A stretch of DNA of 64,000 nucleotides, from positions 50,324,655-50,388,654 of the forward strand of contig CM070571.1 in assembly GCA_036346355.1 (NCBI GenBank), given 5' to 3'. A model generated the notes under the pieces. That model was not told the origin of the DNA and made no database searches. It saw nothing but the letters and a program-made list of their open reading frames with translations. The translations under genes and the position numbers were made by a program. Positions 11,335 to 22,942 of this stretch are shown here, piece after piece. This stretch comes from Rhipidocladum racemiflorum (Eukaryota > Streptophyta > Magnoliopsida > Poales > Poaceae). How positions within the stretch are numbered: position 1 is the first letter of the stretch; each line of letters opens with the position of its first letter.

Positions 11335-12219
11335 CGTCTCTATCACAAAGAGGCCACTCGCCTTGATGAAGTCAATCTCCTCGATGTGGGAGCTCCAGAA
11401 GGGGTTGCATCCCCCTTGTCCCAAGGCGACATGGCAAGAGACGAGCCCCCTCTGGTGAGGTACTCCCTGAAACCTCGTCCTGAAGGAGGACTAAACGATA
11501 CGCGGCTCTTCGGCCCGAACGATGAACGTTCCATCCGGGTCGGAGTTCAACTTTCAGAGGAGGCGAGAGAGGAACTCCTTGAGTTCCTAAGGGCCAATGT
11601 ATACATCTTCGCCTGGATACCATCGGATATGAATGGCGTACCTCGTGAAGTAATCCAACACCGCCTCGCGGTGAGGCCCGGGCGCTCCCCGGTGAGGCAA
11701 AAGCTCCGTAAGCTCTCTGTTGAACGATGCCAAGCCATCAAGGGAGAAATTAACAAGCTCTTAAGTGCCGGTCTCATCCGGGAGGTCTGGCACCCAGAGT
11801 GGCTTGCCAACCCCGTGTTGGTTAAAAAATCCAATGGCAAGTGGCGTATGTGTGTCGACTTCACTGACCTCAACAAGGCATGCCCCAAGGACGACTACCC
11901 GCTTCCTCGCATCGACCAGTTGGTCGACTCCACCGCGGGGTGTGAATTGATGAGCTTCTTAGACGCATACTCAGGCTACCATCAGGTTCATATGGCCCAA
12001 GAAGACGAGGAGAAGACAAGCTTCATCACTCCCGTGGGCCCCTATTGCTATCTCTGCATGCCCTTCGGGTTGAAGAACGCGGGGGCAACTTTCCAGCGCC
12101 TTATGTGCCTCATCCTGAAGGACCAACTTGGCCGAAACGTGGAGGTGTATGTCGATGACGCCGTCGTAATAAGCCCCTTGGCTTCAACACACATTGAAGA
12201 TCTTCATGAAACCTTCTAA
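11335..12219 (+). pseudogene. Reverse transcriptase (palm and fingers) of the Tat-type element
   Basis: After the TGA at 11332-11334 the frame is open to TAA at 12217-12219. It contains LIREVWHPEWLANPVLVKK, MCVDFTDLNKACPKDDYPLPRID, SFLDAYSGYHQV, MPFGLKNAGATFQRLM and the active-site YVDDAVVIS (about 12148-12175). Both catalytic Asp residues are intact. The stop and an adjacent one-base loss interrupt the connection to the thumb, which resumes in another frame at about 12222. Apart from these breaks the sequence is well conserved. Confidence 0.9.
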
Positions 12220-12221
12220 GA

Positions 12222-13645
12222 CTTCGCGAGTTCGGCCTCAAGCTAAACCCCGAGAAATGTGCCTTTGGGGTGAAAGGAGGAAAGCTCTTGGGTTTCCTAG
12301 TCTCCCACAGGGGGATCGAAGCCAACCCGGAGAAGATTCGGGCCATCCTCGATATGGAAGCACCCCGATCTATCAAGGAGGTTCAGTGCCTCATGGGGCG
12401 CATGGCGGCCCTGGGACGCTTCATGTCGCGATCGGCCGAGAAAGGGCTACTGTTCTTCAAGATACTTCGCGGGTTCGAAGGTTTCCTTTGGACCCCCGAG
12501 GCTCAGAAGGCCTTTGAAGACCTCAAGTCGTACATGACTCATCCGCCACTCCTTGCAAGCCCAAGTCCCGGGGAGCACCTCCTATACCTCGCTGCGACTC
12601 CAGTCGCCGCGAGCGCTGTCCTGATCAGGGAGGAGGATGGGGTTCAACACCCCATTTACTACGTCAGCGAGGCCTTCGCGGGTGCAAAAACAAGGTACAC
12701 AGAAGTGGAGAAGATATGCTACGCTCTCCTCATGGCGTCCCGGAAACTTCGACACTACTTCCTCGGGCACCCCATAACTGTTCCAACTAGCTACCCGTTA
12801 GCTGAGGTGATGGGCAACAAAGAAGCGACCGGGAGGATAGCCAAGTGGGCGGCCGAGCTGGCGCCTTTCTCCCTCAAGCTCGTAGGGAGAACCGCCATCA
12901 AGTCTCAAGTCCTTGCAGATTTTGTGGCGGAGTGGACAACCCCCCAACCTGGCCAGGGGGAGGCGAAGGAGCACGCCAGTCCACCCAACCCCTATTGGAC
13001 CCTTTACTTTGACGGTTCCAAGCGCTTAAACGGCGGGGGGGCTGGAGTCGTGTTGGTGAGCCCGGAGGGGAAGGCACTCGAATACGCCGCGCACCTCTCC
13101 TTCAACCCCACAAACAATGTGGCCGAATATGAGGCTCTTCTTCTTGGGTTGCGTCTCGCAAGAGCCATGGGGATCCGTCGCCTCCTCATCCTCGGGGACT
13201 CTCAACTCGTCGTTAATCAAATGGACAAATCCTATCAATGCCTCGACCCCAAAATGGCAAGTTACCTCGAAGAAGTGCGCAAGATGGAGCGATACTTCTT
13301 GGGAATGGAAGCTCGGCGCATCCCCCGTGGAGATAATCACCGAGCCGACCGTTTGGCTCGGGCAGCAAGCTCCCAAGAGCCACTCCCACCAGAAGTCTTC
13401 ATGGAAGTGCTCAGTGCACCCTCCGTCAAAGAAGTTGCAGGTAGCGGAGACCCCGAGCCGCCTCCGGAACTTAATGAGATCTCGACCTCCATGGACACAT
13501 GGATGGCACCGATCATAAAATGCATCCAAGGAGAGGTCGAGGCGGAGGACAATATTGAGGCCCGAAGATTATTTCACAAATCTAAGTCCTACATCATCCT
13601 CGAGGGAAGCTTGTACAAGAAAGGGTCCTCCGCTCTGCTCAAATG
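12222..13645 (+). pseudogene. RT thumb, RNase H and second (archaeal-type) RNase H, Tat element
   Basis: The segment opens with LREFGLKLNPEKCAFGVKGG (thumb). A first, gypsy-type RNase H-like region follows (LYLAATPVAASAVLI, ISYVSEAF-type block, KLRHYFLGHPITV, about 12580-12800). After a linker, a complete second RNase H starts at about 12990. It has YFDGSKRLNGGGAG (Asp), NNVAEYEALLLGL (Glu), LILGDSQLVVNQ (Asp) and RGDNHRADRLAR (His/Asp). An extra RNase H of this kind is an established trait of Tat-lineage elements. The frame passes into nonsense near 13645, where integrase takes over one frame away. Confidence 0.88.
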
Positions 13646-14749
13646 CCTCTCGAGGAGGGGCAGTGTGCCCTCCTTCGAGAGGTGCATGAAGGACTCTGCG
13701 GCTCACACATTGCACCTAGGGCGACGGCGGCCAAGGCGTTAAGACAAGGCTTCTACTGGCCTACTATGGTGCAAGACGCCATCGCTACGCTAAGAACCTG
13801 TGAAGGGTGCCAAAGGATGGCCCCGGCTCACAACTCCCCCGCCGCACCTCTACACCAAATTCCCGTCACGTGGCCTTTCGCCCGGTGGGGTATGGACCTA
13901 CTCGGTCCATTCCGGCCGGCCAAGGGGGGCTACAAGTATGCGATGGTGGCGGTGGAATACTTCACCAAGTGGGTTGAGGCGGAGCCGTTGACATCAATCA
14001 CCTCCCGGGCGGTGCAAAAGTTCTTCTTGAAAAACATCGTGTGTCGCTTCGGGGTTCCTAGGGAAATCACCGTAGACAACGGTACACAGTTTGATGCCTC
14101 CTCTTTCAAGGACTTCTGTGACTCCATTGGAACAATACTTTGCTTCGCCTCGGTGGCTCACCCAAAGTCCAACGGCGCCGTGGAGAGGGCCAATGGCATC
14201 ATCCTCCAGGGTATCCGTCGAAGACTCGAAAAGAGCACACTCAAGAAGGGGTTATGGGCAGAAGAGCTCCTCAAAGTGCTTTGGGGGATGCGCACCACTC
14301 CCAATCGCTCCTCAGGGCACACGCCTTTCTCGCTCGTATACGGAGTGGAAGCGGTCCTCCCAGCAGAGATACGCCACCGCTCCCTCCGTGTGGAGATGCT
14401 CTCCGGGCCTCTACCCATTGACTTCGCGATGAACGAAGAGAACCACAAAGTCGAGGTGGACCTCGTGGAGGAGACCCGAGACCGTGCCCTCATCAAGCAT
14501 GCCTCGTATGAGCGGGAAGTCGCCCGCTTCTACAATAAGCGGGTGCGAGAGCGCGCCTTCCTTCTGGGAGACTTGGTGTTGAAAAGGGTCACAGACCCAA
14601 GCGCCCAAGGGAAGCTACACCCCAAATGGGAAGGACCCTACCGCATCGCTGCGGTCCTGGGCTCGGGCGCCTACCGCCTCTCCACCATGGAAGACAAGCC
14701 GTTCAAACACGCATGGAATGCTGACAAGCTGAAGAAGTTTTACATTTAA
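13643..14749 (+). pseudogene. Integrase of the Tat-type element
   Basis: It runs from CALLREVHEGLCGSHIAPR and the zinc-binding CEGCQRM (about 13801-13820) to the catalytic core. The core has WGMDLLGPF (first Asp), ITVDNGTQFDAS (second Asp, about 14067-14100) and AHPKSNGAVERANGI (Glu, about 14160-14200). The C-terminal domain with GDLVLKRV and KWEGPYRI follows, and the frame ends at 14749 with LKKFYI. This domain is uninterrupted for 368 codons and looks potentially functional alone. The link to upstream pol is broken by one base near 13640-13655. Confidence 0.92.
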
Positions 14750-15842
14750 AGCTCTTTTGTAAGCCGTGACGGCACCAGGCTTGTAACGATGTAAACCCTT
14801 CCGAGGTGATCAATGAAGTCACGATTTTGAGCCCTATATGTCACGTCATGCTTCATTTATGACTGCCCCTAACGCGTTGCTGTTAGGGAACGTCATGGAG
14901 TCGCGCAGCCCGCGCAACACTCCTCAGGGCGCATAGCCTCCGAGGCTTACCCCTAAAAAGCCCCGAGCGGTCAGGACATCTCTAGTCCCCCTTGGGCGGC
15001 CTCCTCCCTATTGGACCCAGGGAGCAGGCGACGACTTAAAAGGTATGTCGCCTAAGTCATTAGGTGCACCGTGGACTAGTCCCCCATGGTCCCCTGGCCA
15101 TAAGCCGAACGACCCCTGGGTCAACCCCGCAACATCGCGGAAAACATTCTCGTTATATTGTGAGTTCTAACCCGGGAGACATCCCCGTCCCGGTAAGCAC
15201 GAGTCTATTACAAGGGGCGCAACAACCTCCCCTGCGGGGTCGCTCCCCGGACTAAACGCCCAACTCCTCAGAGTAAGGCCCCGTGCGCCGAACCTAAGCA
15301 ATTCAACGAAGGCAAGGTTGTCATTGCCACACCGGGGTCAACCTTCCTCTCCGCTGTGGGAGGAAGTATATGCTCTCTCGCTTCCTATAAACCTAGGGGA
15401 CATGCCCCCTTCGTACATAGCATGATACAAAACAAGCTCTCCCCCTTGGGGGGAAGCGACCAAAAAACCCTCCGGGTGGGCGCCCGTGTCTTGGCCCATT
15501 TCTGGGAGCCAAGGAACAATCATGCCCCCGTGAAGTCGCCCAGTCCTGCGGCAAGCCTTCTTGGGCGGGCATAATCGCAAAGGCGCCCGAGCCCTTTGCG
15601 CACTTCGCTTATAACGAATATCAACCGCCCTCCGGGGCATTTCCTAAAACAAAGCATTTTAAAACCCATAAGTCATTCATTCCATAACATTAAATTTATA
15701 CAAAACGGGGGTGCCGCCCCTGCCTACCATCACGGGCACCATTCGAAATGTGTCCCTGAAACATTGTTCTACACTTAGCAAAATGATGACCATAGAGTGA
15801 GTCATGTCATCTAGTTAGCAAAAGATGTTACTCCAGGAGAAA
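14750..15842. other. Non-coding stretch after Tat integrase
   Basis: GC-rich 3' untranslated sequence between the integrase stop and the 3' end of the opposite-strand gene. No frame here has recognisable domains. It is part of the element's long 3' region. Confidence 0.6.
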
Positions 15843-16577
15843 TCATACATTCTCCGAGCTCAGGCCTTCCCCGGACGCCCGGGGCCCTGGCGCGCGAGGA
15901 CCCCTCGGGAGGCTCTCCACGAAACTCCCAACGAGTGGGCCCCAGGTGGAGCTACACTCAGCAGTGTGCCGACGCACCTCCGGAGTGTACAACCCCCGAA
16001 GTGCAGCAAGGACTGCCTCCTTGCCCACGTCATCAGAGAGGCGAGAGATTGCAGCAACTCCCGCAATCAAGGCGACCTTGGCGAAGGTCTTGCCCCTGTC
16101 CCCTGCTGCTCTCTCGAGTAGGCCAATGCGGCCCCTCAAGATGACCATCCACTCCTCCCAATCCTCCACGGAGGATGGGAGGTCCTCCACTCGAGCCCCG
16201 AGGTCCCGCAGAGTGACCTGGACAAAAACAGCGAGATCGGAAAGGGTTATACTTATAATCTTCCGGTCCGCCTCCAACCTCTGGTCATTGGCATCTCGAT
16301 CTGCCTTCACTGCCTCTAGTGCCGCGTATGTCCTGTCCAAGTCACCTCCCAAGTCTTTAGCCCGCCTCCGAGACCGCTCTAGCTCGGCCTCGGTCCTCTC
16401 TAGCTGAATCTTGATCCCCTCTAGCTCGGCCTTAGCGGCCCTCTGACCCTCTTGAGCCTCCTGTAAGGCCCTCTTGAGGACCTCAGGGTCATCCTCGGGG
16501 CGCGGCTGCATAGCCGCCAGCATCTCATGTATCATCCCGGGGACCTTGTTGTGAAGTACATGGCTCATCGCTGTGGC
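15843..16577 (-). pseudogene. Exon with coiled-coil tail of the antisense gene
   Basis: After MSHVLHNKVPGMIHEMLA the minus strand encodes a long Glu/Lys/Arg/Leu heptad-rich helix (roughly LKRALQEAQEGQRAAKAELE through AVKADRDANDQRLEADRK). A conserved block with LGARVEDLPSSVEDWEEW and a short proline-rich end follow. No internal stop is present in 245 codons. The coiled coil suggests self-association; this is inference from composition. Confidence 0.7.
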
Positions 16578-17867
16578 CTGCGAGGGAAGGCAAAGGGTGT
16601 CAAGTAAGGCGTATGAGGTCACAAAATGAGGCAATTAACAGAGCAACCTTGTCACCTGATACTGGAGGGTCACGATGGTCGCAAGCTTCTCCCCTATCGC
16701 CTCAACGAACTTCCCGGGGTCATTGGGTACCAAGTCAGCCATGTACCTCTGTACCCGCTGCGTCACGAGAAGACGGGTCATCTTGATGGCCTCGGCGTCC
16801 AGAGTATGGGGAATGGCATACTCGGGGAGCCCACTGGAGGACCCCCCAGGTCTCCCTCTTGCTCCAGCTCTGCACGCGTAGGCGTCCGATGGGACGAAGC
16901 CCTCTCCTCAGGTGCTCCAGGAGGTGCGGGAGCTGGGGGGGACCCACCGTTGCCGCGGGCGGCGCCACCACCGACGTCGCGGGCTCCGTAGTGTTTGAAA
17001 GAGACAAGTTAGCAAAAATAGGTACCATGACAACCAACCATATCAAATCTCACGTACCTCCTGGGTAGAAGAAGAAAGACCCAATGTCCTCAGGGAAAGT
17101 GTACCCAGCATCCTCTGCTGCCATGGCCTCAGTTGGGGCAGGAGCCGGCTCATTAGTACCGACATCAAGGAGATCCTCTATCTCCTGAGCGAGCTGCTGG
17201 GTGCCTCCCCCGGAGTCCCCCAGGGTGCCTCCCCCGGAGTCCCCCAGGGTGCCTCCCCCAGAGTCCTTCGACCCAGAACTCGACTCAGACTCGCTGGAGC
17301 TGCGGGTCGGAGACGACGAGGGTGAAGGTGAGCGCCCCCTCGCCCGCTCAGTGGAAGGGCCCACACCCTCGCCTCTCGGGACGCTCTTCTTCCCGGGGGC
17401 CTTAGCGCCCTCGCCCTTCGTGGTAGGTGACGTCGAGGGCCTTAGGGGAATCGCTCGGGAAGGACCCCTCACACTGGTAAAGCGAGTCGCGTTTCCTCTC
17501 GTGCGAGCCGCAGCAGTGGTGCCCGGCTTCGAGGTGCCACCCGCGGGCCCTCTTGTGGCACCCCTACCTCGGGCCCTGACGGGTCGAGCTCGGGTGTCGT
17601 CGCCCGGTAGTGAGCGACCTCTCTTCCGCTTCGTTTGGTCCGGAATAGGGTCACCCCGTGGGGGTAGATCCAAACCAAACACCTCGGCCACGAAGTTCGC
17701 CCCCGTCATCGGGAGGCCCTCGGCCTCGTAGCCCCATGCCTCAGTGACACACCACTTCCCCAGGAGCAACTCGGTTTCCTCCCTAGCCTCCTCGATGGAG
17801 CAAACTACACACAAAAAATGTAAGACTAAGGATAGCGTGCAAAATAGCATGACGCAAAGATCCTTAC

Positions 17868-18771
17868 CTTCCGTGACCGCCGGGATAGAGGTCCTCGTGA
17901 AAACCCGGCTTGGCACGTTGAACAAGCGTGCTTAGATTGAGAAGGGTCATCTCCTCCATCAGGTCACGCGCGCCCTTTATAGCCCGTACCTCTCGGATAG
18001 CGCTGCGCAGCTTCCAGTCCTCATTGGAGAGGCGGCCAATCTTGGGGTATGTCCGTGACGTCAAGCTCGGATGCCTCCCAGAGTAGACGAAGTCACCCCC
18101 CGCCTTCAAGTAAAACCACTTCTTGGTGGCGGAGGGCCAAGAGTCCTTTGCGGTGTGAATAGGAAACTCATCATCATGCCTCAGAATGGAGAAGATGGAC
18201 CCCAGAGGCCCCCTCTTTGCGTCCCCTCGCTGGGAGCGGAAGTAGTAGTCGAAGAGGGGAATGGTCGGCTCCACGACCGTCCCTGGAATGGCCGTCTCAC
18301 ACAGCCACAAGAAGATCCTCAGCCGAACAAAGAAGTTCGGGCTAAGGTGGGAAAGCTCCACTCCGAACGCTCGAGTATACTTCTTGATGAAAGGGTGCAT
18401 GGGGAGCCCGAACCCAGCATCCACCCAAGCCTTGAGCGCCACCACGAACCCCGGGGGCGGATCGGGACTCTCCCCCGGCTCCGGGAACTCCACGTCCCCG
18501 GGGGAGAGGCGACTCCCTCGCCGAATGAGGGAGAGCTTCTCCCCGTCGGTAAGCTCCGAGGGCCCGGGGTCCACCCTCGCCTCCTCGGGGGCATCACCAT
18601 CATCCTCGGCCACCTCCATGAAGGCAACAAACTTGCCGGAGCTCATCATTTCCACATCTCCCGTGCGCGAGTCCCCTCCACGGGGGGGCTTGCGTTTTCC
18701 CTTGCCCCCCGCGGAGGCCGCTTCATCCACCCTGCCTTTGCCCTTCCCGAGAGCATCACGAGGACGGTCAC
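17868..18771 (-). pseudogene. Exon with Transposase_28-like domain
   Basis: An acidic, Lys/Arg-rich leader precedes the conserved region with FGLPMHPFIKKYTRAFGVELSHLSPN, RLRIFLWLCE, PLFDYYFRSQ and TKKWFYLK (about 18500-18100). The exon ends at a clean donor, GTAAGG at 17867. Just before it the sequence slips by one G relative to the frame continued in the next exon. The open frame extends upstream to 18934, but 18771 follows an acceptor TTGTAG and the residues above it look like intron. Confidence 0.7.
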
Positions 18772-21325
18772 CTACAAGCAATAATAGAATCCCTTTTAGC
18801 ACAGCGAAGTGGCAAAAAAACCTTGGGGGAACCATGGGGTATCGCTTCGCTTGAGGCCTTACCCATGGGACCTTGACGCAATCCACTCCTCGCAAGCAGG
18901 ATGGCCAAAGTATCCTTGCAACCTGCCAAACCAATGCAAAGGTTCAGGGCACCGTGGAGAGAGGTGCCCTCACGCGCACGCCTCGGCCTACTGGGGATCA
19001 ATGGTGAACTAGTATTTTCGAGCACAGGGCAACGTTGGAAGGCCAAAACCTAAGACGCACTGGCTGTTGCGACCCTGCCCGGCAAGCTCGTGACGTTGGC
19101 TCCCAGGAGCGTGCGTATAGTGGCAGCGCTCGTTGGAATGGGCATACAGCCAGGCGCCCCTTACCGTCCACTCGAGCCAGGGGGTTAAGCTGCGCGCACC
19201 TAGACGGCAGTCACATGCATTCAAGAGCATAGGCCCCAAGCCAACCCTCTTGGATCATACGAGAGTATTCAGCTCAACGGGCAATGCAGAACAACTCTCA
19301 TGGGTGGATGAATCGACAACAAACGTGAAAAGGAGTATAGAGGGACATTCCCAGCTACCTGTTGTGAAGCAATCACGGGCACCACTTCTTCCAGTGAGGC
19401 AAGGGACCTCCCCTTTTTATACACCTTGCCTCAACCACTTTTGGGCTGAATCCCGCGTCAGGCCTCGGCAGCAAGTGGCGTCGGCTCCATGGCCTGGCGG
19501 CGGCGGGGTCCCCTTCGGCGCGGCGACGGCGGCAGGCCTACGCCCTGACGGCGACGGATCCCCTTCGGCTCGGCGACAAGGCGGCGGGTCCCCGGCTCGG
19601 CCGGAGGCCCCTGTCGGCCGGCAATAAAGAATGGGGCTCCCTCCCCTCGGCCAGCGGCCCCACGTCAGCCGGCGGCAAGGCAATGGGGCTCTCACGGCAA
19701 CAGCGGCGTCCCCAGCGGTGGGTCGATGGCCCCCCCACGCGGCAACGGCGCCTTGGCCTGCTTGGGGACCACGCCCTTCGGTCAGCCCAGCGGCGGCGCC
19801 CCCGTTTAGCTGGCGTGGCGTCGGCTCTCTCGCCAACCCACGGGGAAGCAGTGCTCCTTTGACCGGCCGGGTGGCGGCGCCCCTCCCCCTGGCTCGCGCG
19901 GCGGTGCACCACCACCTCCTCGTGCGGCGTCGACTTTTCTCCTCCAAAGCAGATCTGGCCGGTGGGAGAGGAGAGCAAGGAGGATTGGAGGCCTGCCGGC
20001 CACGGGCGCTCTAAGTTCTCCCTTTCAAAGCCTGTGCTAGAAGGGGGAGGTTCCCTGTACATCCCACAGAAGGCGCTACCCCACTTACGGGCGCTACGTC
20101 CAACGCCCGACGTCCACAAGCCTATGCCCTTCACGGGCACTTGGGCCAGCGCCCGGAATCTAGTCGCTGGACTCCCCGGGGGCGCGAAGCCAAACGCCCA
20201 AGAATCTTGGATGCGCAGAGAAGGGTTGGCACGGGCGCTGGCCCTTGCTCCCACCGCCCGATGACTTGCGCAAGCACAAAGGACTAGCACGGGTGCTGCC
20301 TAAACGCACCCCCGGGCGGCTATGCCCGTGACTTAGTCGCTCCCCACGTTCTGGTGGTACCTGTGCGCCCAGTGCGAACGCCCGGTGCCTCGTGACCGTA
20401 TGGGTTTGGACGCTAAGGCCTTCGCCCGTTGCTCATGCGATTGCGCCCTCATTACCTATTGTCCCTCTACCTCGTGAAGTGCCAGGGCAGTCAAGGAGGA
20501 ACCTCCCTTTGGCTATGCTGAAACACCTTAGCAGCTCGAACCGCCTACCATTCGGGCGTTGAAGCCAACCCCCTTTTCTTGGCTCGCTGCTTGGATTCCC
20601 CTCAAAAGGAACTAGGTGTAGCGTCCGAATCTTTTCACGAGGGGTTGGGGGGAGGCGCGAGCATAGCCAGCTACATGGTAAAAGAATGATGCACAAAACA
20701 TATGAAGACTGAGCCACACGGCGGGGCCTTCGCCCCCTGCACCCCCGAGGCGTCCGTAAGGGTGACGCGACTCGATGGGCCTCCGTTTCGCTCCGGCAGA
20801 AGTTTGGCCTTATTTCTGAATTTGCGTGGATACTCAGTTCGGCCACAAGGAAATTAACAATCTTCTTGACCCTGGGGCACTTCCTAAAGTGCCCAAGGGG
20901 CAGGGGGGCTGGTGTTGGAGATAAACTCACCGGCTCCCGGAGGCAAGGTTTCGTACACCACGTGAAGTCCACGCCCAGGAGGAAAAGCGGCCGCCCCAAG
21001 GGAAGCTTCTGCTCAGCGGGTGGTCCTCGCCCACCGGGATTCATCACCTAATGCTACAGGAGATCCTCTCATACTCCGTGAGACTGCTGCGAGAGATCCC
21101 ACGCCCCGCGGAAGTTCTCCCTATGTCCCGCGGGAGGCCTACATCCTCCCCGAGGGCATACCTCGTGGCACTTCGGGAGGTCTCATGCCCTCGGGAAGAC
21201 CTACAACCTCCCCAGGAGGTTACCCCGTGGCATATCCCGCGGGGGGTCCTTATGTCCCGCGGGACGGGTCCTCATGTCCCGCGGGAGGTCTACCCCGCGG
21301 AAAGTCTCCTCACGGGAGACTTGAG
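18772..21325. other. GC-rich 3' region of the Tat element without a supported gene
   Basis: The 19440-19950 part is a low-complexity GGCGGCG/CCCCTTCGGC-type tract that opens long frames on both strands. These have no domain and no family resemblance. 20030-21100 is GC-rich unique-looking sequence. The antisense gene's promoter and any upstream exon would have to lie here, but I cannot place them. Confidence 0.5.
21110..21310. repeat. Degenerate palindromic CCCGCGGGA repeats before the 3' LTR
   Basis: TCCCGCGGGAGG or a near variant recurs about every 20-40 bases (for example near 21125, 21235, 21255, 21278). CTCCCCGAGGG-like forms occur between. The core CCCGCGGG is a perfect palindrome. The tract lies immediately upstream of the 3' LTR, where the polypurine tract would be expected. 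Confidence 0.6.
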
Positions 21326-21742
21326 TGATGTCACCAAATCCCTTGTGGGGCCCGGATGTCAGGGGTCCACTCCCTCGAGACGATCCTGTGGGACCCACTA
21401 CCTCCCTGCCAAAATGACTAAGATGCCCTCACTTAGGCTAGTCTAGTAGGGGTATAATGGTACTTTTATGTAACAGGCTGGGTGCCTATAAATACCCAAT
21501 GTAACCCCCTCATGTGGGGAGAGCTCTCATTGAATGCAAAACCAAACAACTGGAGTGTTCCTTGGGGAGTCTGGACAAGGGCACATCCCTCTACCCCAGA
21601 ACACACCGACAGGAGTAGGGTGTCTTTCTTAAGCGCCCGAACCTGTATAAATCCTCGTGTCACATTTACTCTCGCGGACGCCGGCCCGTGACACGGCCGA
21701 CGTCCCCCCTCGTTTCCGTGTCTTGTTTCGGAACGCACGACA
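21326..21742 (+). repeat. 3' LTR of the Tat-type element (417 bp)
   Basis: It begins TGATGTCACC and ends GCACGACA, giving TG..CA. A TATA box TATAAATA lies at 21487-21494, followed by a U5-like pyrimidine-rich part. The last 340 bases have a close relative at 25399-25748, supporting the right border. The left border is inferred from the TG and size. Confidence 0.7.
21487..21494 (+). promoter_or_regulatory. LTR TATA box
   Basis: TATAAATA inside the LTR. It is conserved at the equivalent place in the related LTR fragment (25488-25495), as expected for the U3 promoter. Confidence 0.65.
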
Positions 21743-22493
21743 GTAAACAATTATTTTTTCATAAGAAAGAAAGAAGGTACATACTGAAGAAAAGAATAAT
21801 GAACATAAGATTGAAGTATTATATGCATGTTCTGAAATGTAAACATACTGGACATTAAGAGCAGAAGTACTTGCAAAAGAATAATGAACAACCATGAGCA
21901 TTTTGTTTGGTTCATCTAATAGGTCATTTAACAAGCACATGATTACATTGCCCGTAAATAAATCTAGTTGACAGAGCTACTAAATCACTAGTCACGGCAT
22001 TATTTACACTTTGAACATCATTTCAGTGCTTCTCAAAAAGTTTGGTGGAGAGGAATGAGAAAAGGGTTGAAGTCCAGAAACTATTTGGCTATCTTGGAGT
22101 TTTCTCTCTTTTTCTTCTCTGGTTGCTTGTTAAGGTTTTCCTTGTTAACTTTTCCAAATTGATTCAACTGGAATATTCAAATTTCAAATAGAAATTGATA
22201 TAAATAGGCAAATAGCATTTATAAAATGGAAACTAATGTGGACATACCGCATTGTATGGGAATCTTTCTCATCTAAAGCTACAGCGATCGTGGATGTTAT
22301 TCATGATCCAAAGTATTCTCTATGCAACATTGTGCATGTCACTAATGCATTTTATTTGTTTTCTGGTTTAATTTGTGGACCATAGCCATTTGTGTCTAAG
22401 TACTTTTGAAGTTTGGTTTAACCACATAAACCATTCATGTATTTCATGGATTCTTCTTTGGTCTAAATATGCAAATATGTTAAAGTTAGTCTT

Positions 22494-22525
<32 letters not shown>

Positions 22526-22942
22526 TTTAGTCTGGCCATTAACCATCTTAGCTATAAAAATTGGTAGCAAATAAGGTCTTGGAACTGTTTTGCTGCACTT
22601 TGTACACCTACCAATAGCATTGTTGATAATTGTAGAAATAAAACTGCTGGTACCCTATTTCAGATTCTAGCAAGAAACCTTAATGTGAGTCCATTTCTAG
22701 AGTAGAATGGCACAAAAATATATTTTCCCATGACCAATTGCATAGGAAATATGCATAAATTACATTCACTTTAGTTAATAAGTAAAAACATCATAGACAT
22801 CATAGATCAACCAGATTTTTAGGTTTAGGTTACATAATTAAACAAGGTAGCAATATTTGAGATAAATGCAGTATCATTAGTGCTGATCACATGACAACAT
22901 TCCAACAGTAACAATAAAATGGTAGGATTGGCAGGGACATAC
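21743..22942. other. AT-rich stretch without a supported gene
   Basis: This lies between the Tat LTR and the last visible exon of the Transposase_24-type gene. It may hold that gene's 3' end, but no exon is recognisable. It contains a (TA)n microsatellite at about 22499-22525. Confidence 0.5.
22499..22525. repeat. (TA)n microsatellite
   Basis: Uninterrupted TA dinucleotide repeat of about 13 units flanked by T-rich sequence. Confidence 0.9.

Larger units (their letters stand above)
15843..18771 (-). pseudogene. Antisense spliced gene in the Tat element (Transposase_28-type protein)
   Basis: Four minus-strand exons can be placed by splice signals and coding sense. They are 18771-17868 (acceptor TTGTAG, donor GTAAGG), 17804-17058 (acceptor GTGTAG, donor GTACGTGAG), 16983-16656 (donor CAG|GTGACA) and 16577-15843 (acceptor CCCTCGCAG, stop TGA). 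The encoded protein has the plant domain known as putative gypsy-type transposon (Transposase_28), a basic Ser/Pro/Gly-rich middle, and a coiled-coil tail. Opposite-strand genes of this class are known in Tat-type grass elements; their role is unsettled. One extra G near 17880 shifts the frame between exons 1 and 2, and exon 3 also changes frame, so this copy appears broken. A further 5' exon above 18771 is possible. Confidence 0.72.
9216..21742 (+). mobile_element. Ty3/gypsy Tat-lineage element (RIRE2/Grande-like), 5' end missing
   Basis: Gag, protease, RT, RNase H, a second RNase H and integrase follow in order on the plus strand (9419-14749). A 6.6-kb 3' region with an opposite-strand gene comes next, then a 417-bp LTR at 21326-21742. 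The RT motif DLNKACPKDDYPLPRID, the extra RNase H and the long 3' region are hallmarks of Tat-type elements. No 5' LTR or primer-binding site is present. The element begins exactly where the Tekay LTR ends, so its 5' end should lie left of that element, outside the window. Pol is broken at only a handful of points. Confidence 0.88.

Noticed and set aside
19417..20290. Long open frames on both strands (up to 250 codons) in GC-rich DNA
   Set aside because: They arise from low-complexity GGCGGCG/CCTTCGGC sequence, overlap in several phases, and show no domain or splice structure.
20433..21047. A 204-codon minus-strand frame near the Tat 3' LTR
   Set aside because: No domain, no splice link to the antisense gene that I can support, and composition like the surrounding non-coding DNA.
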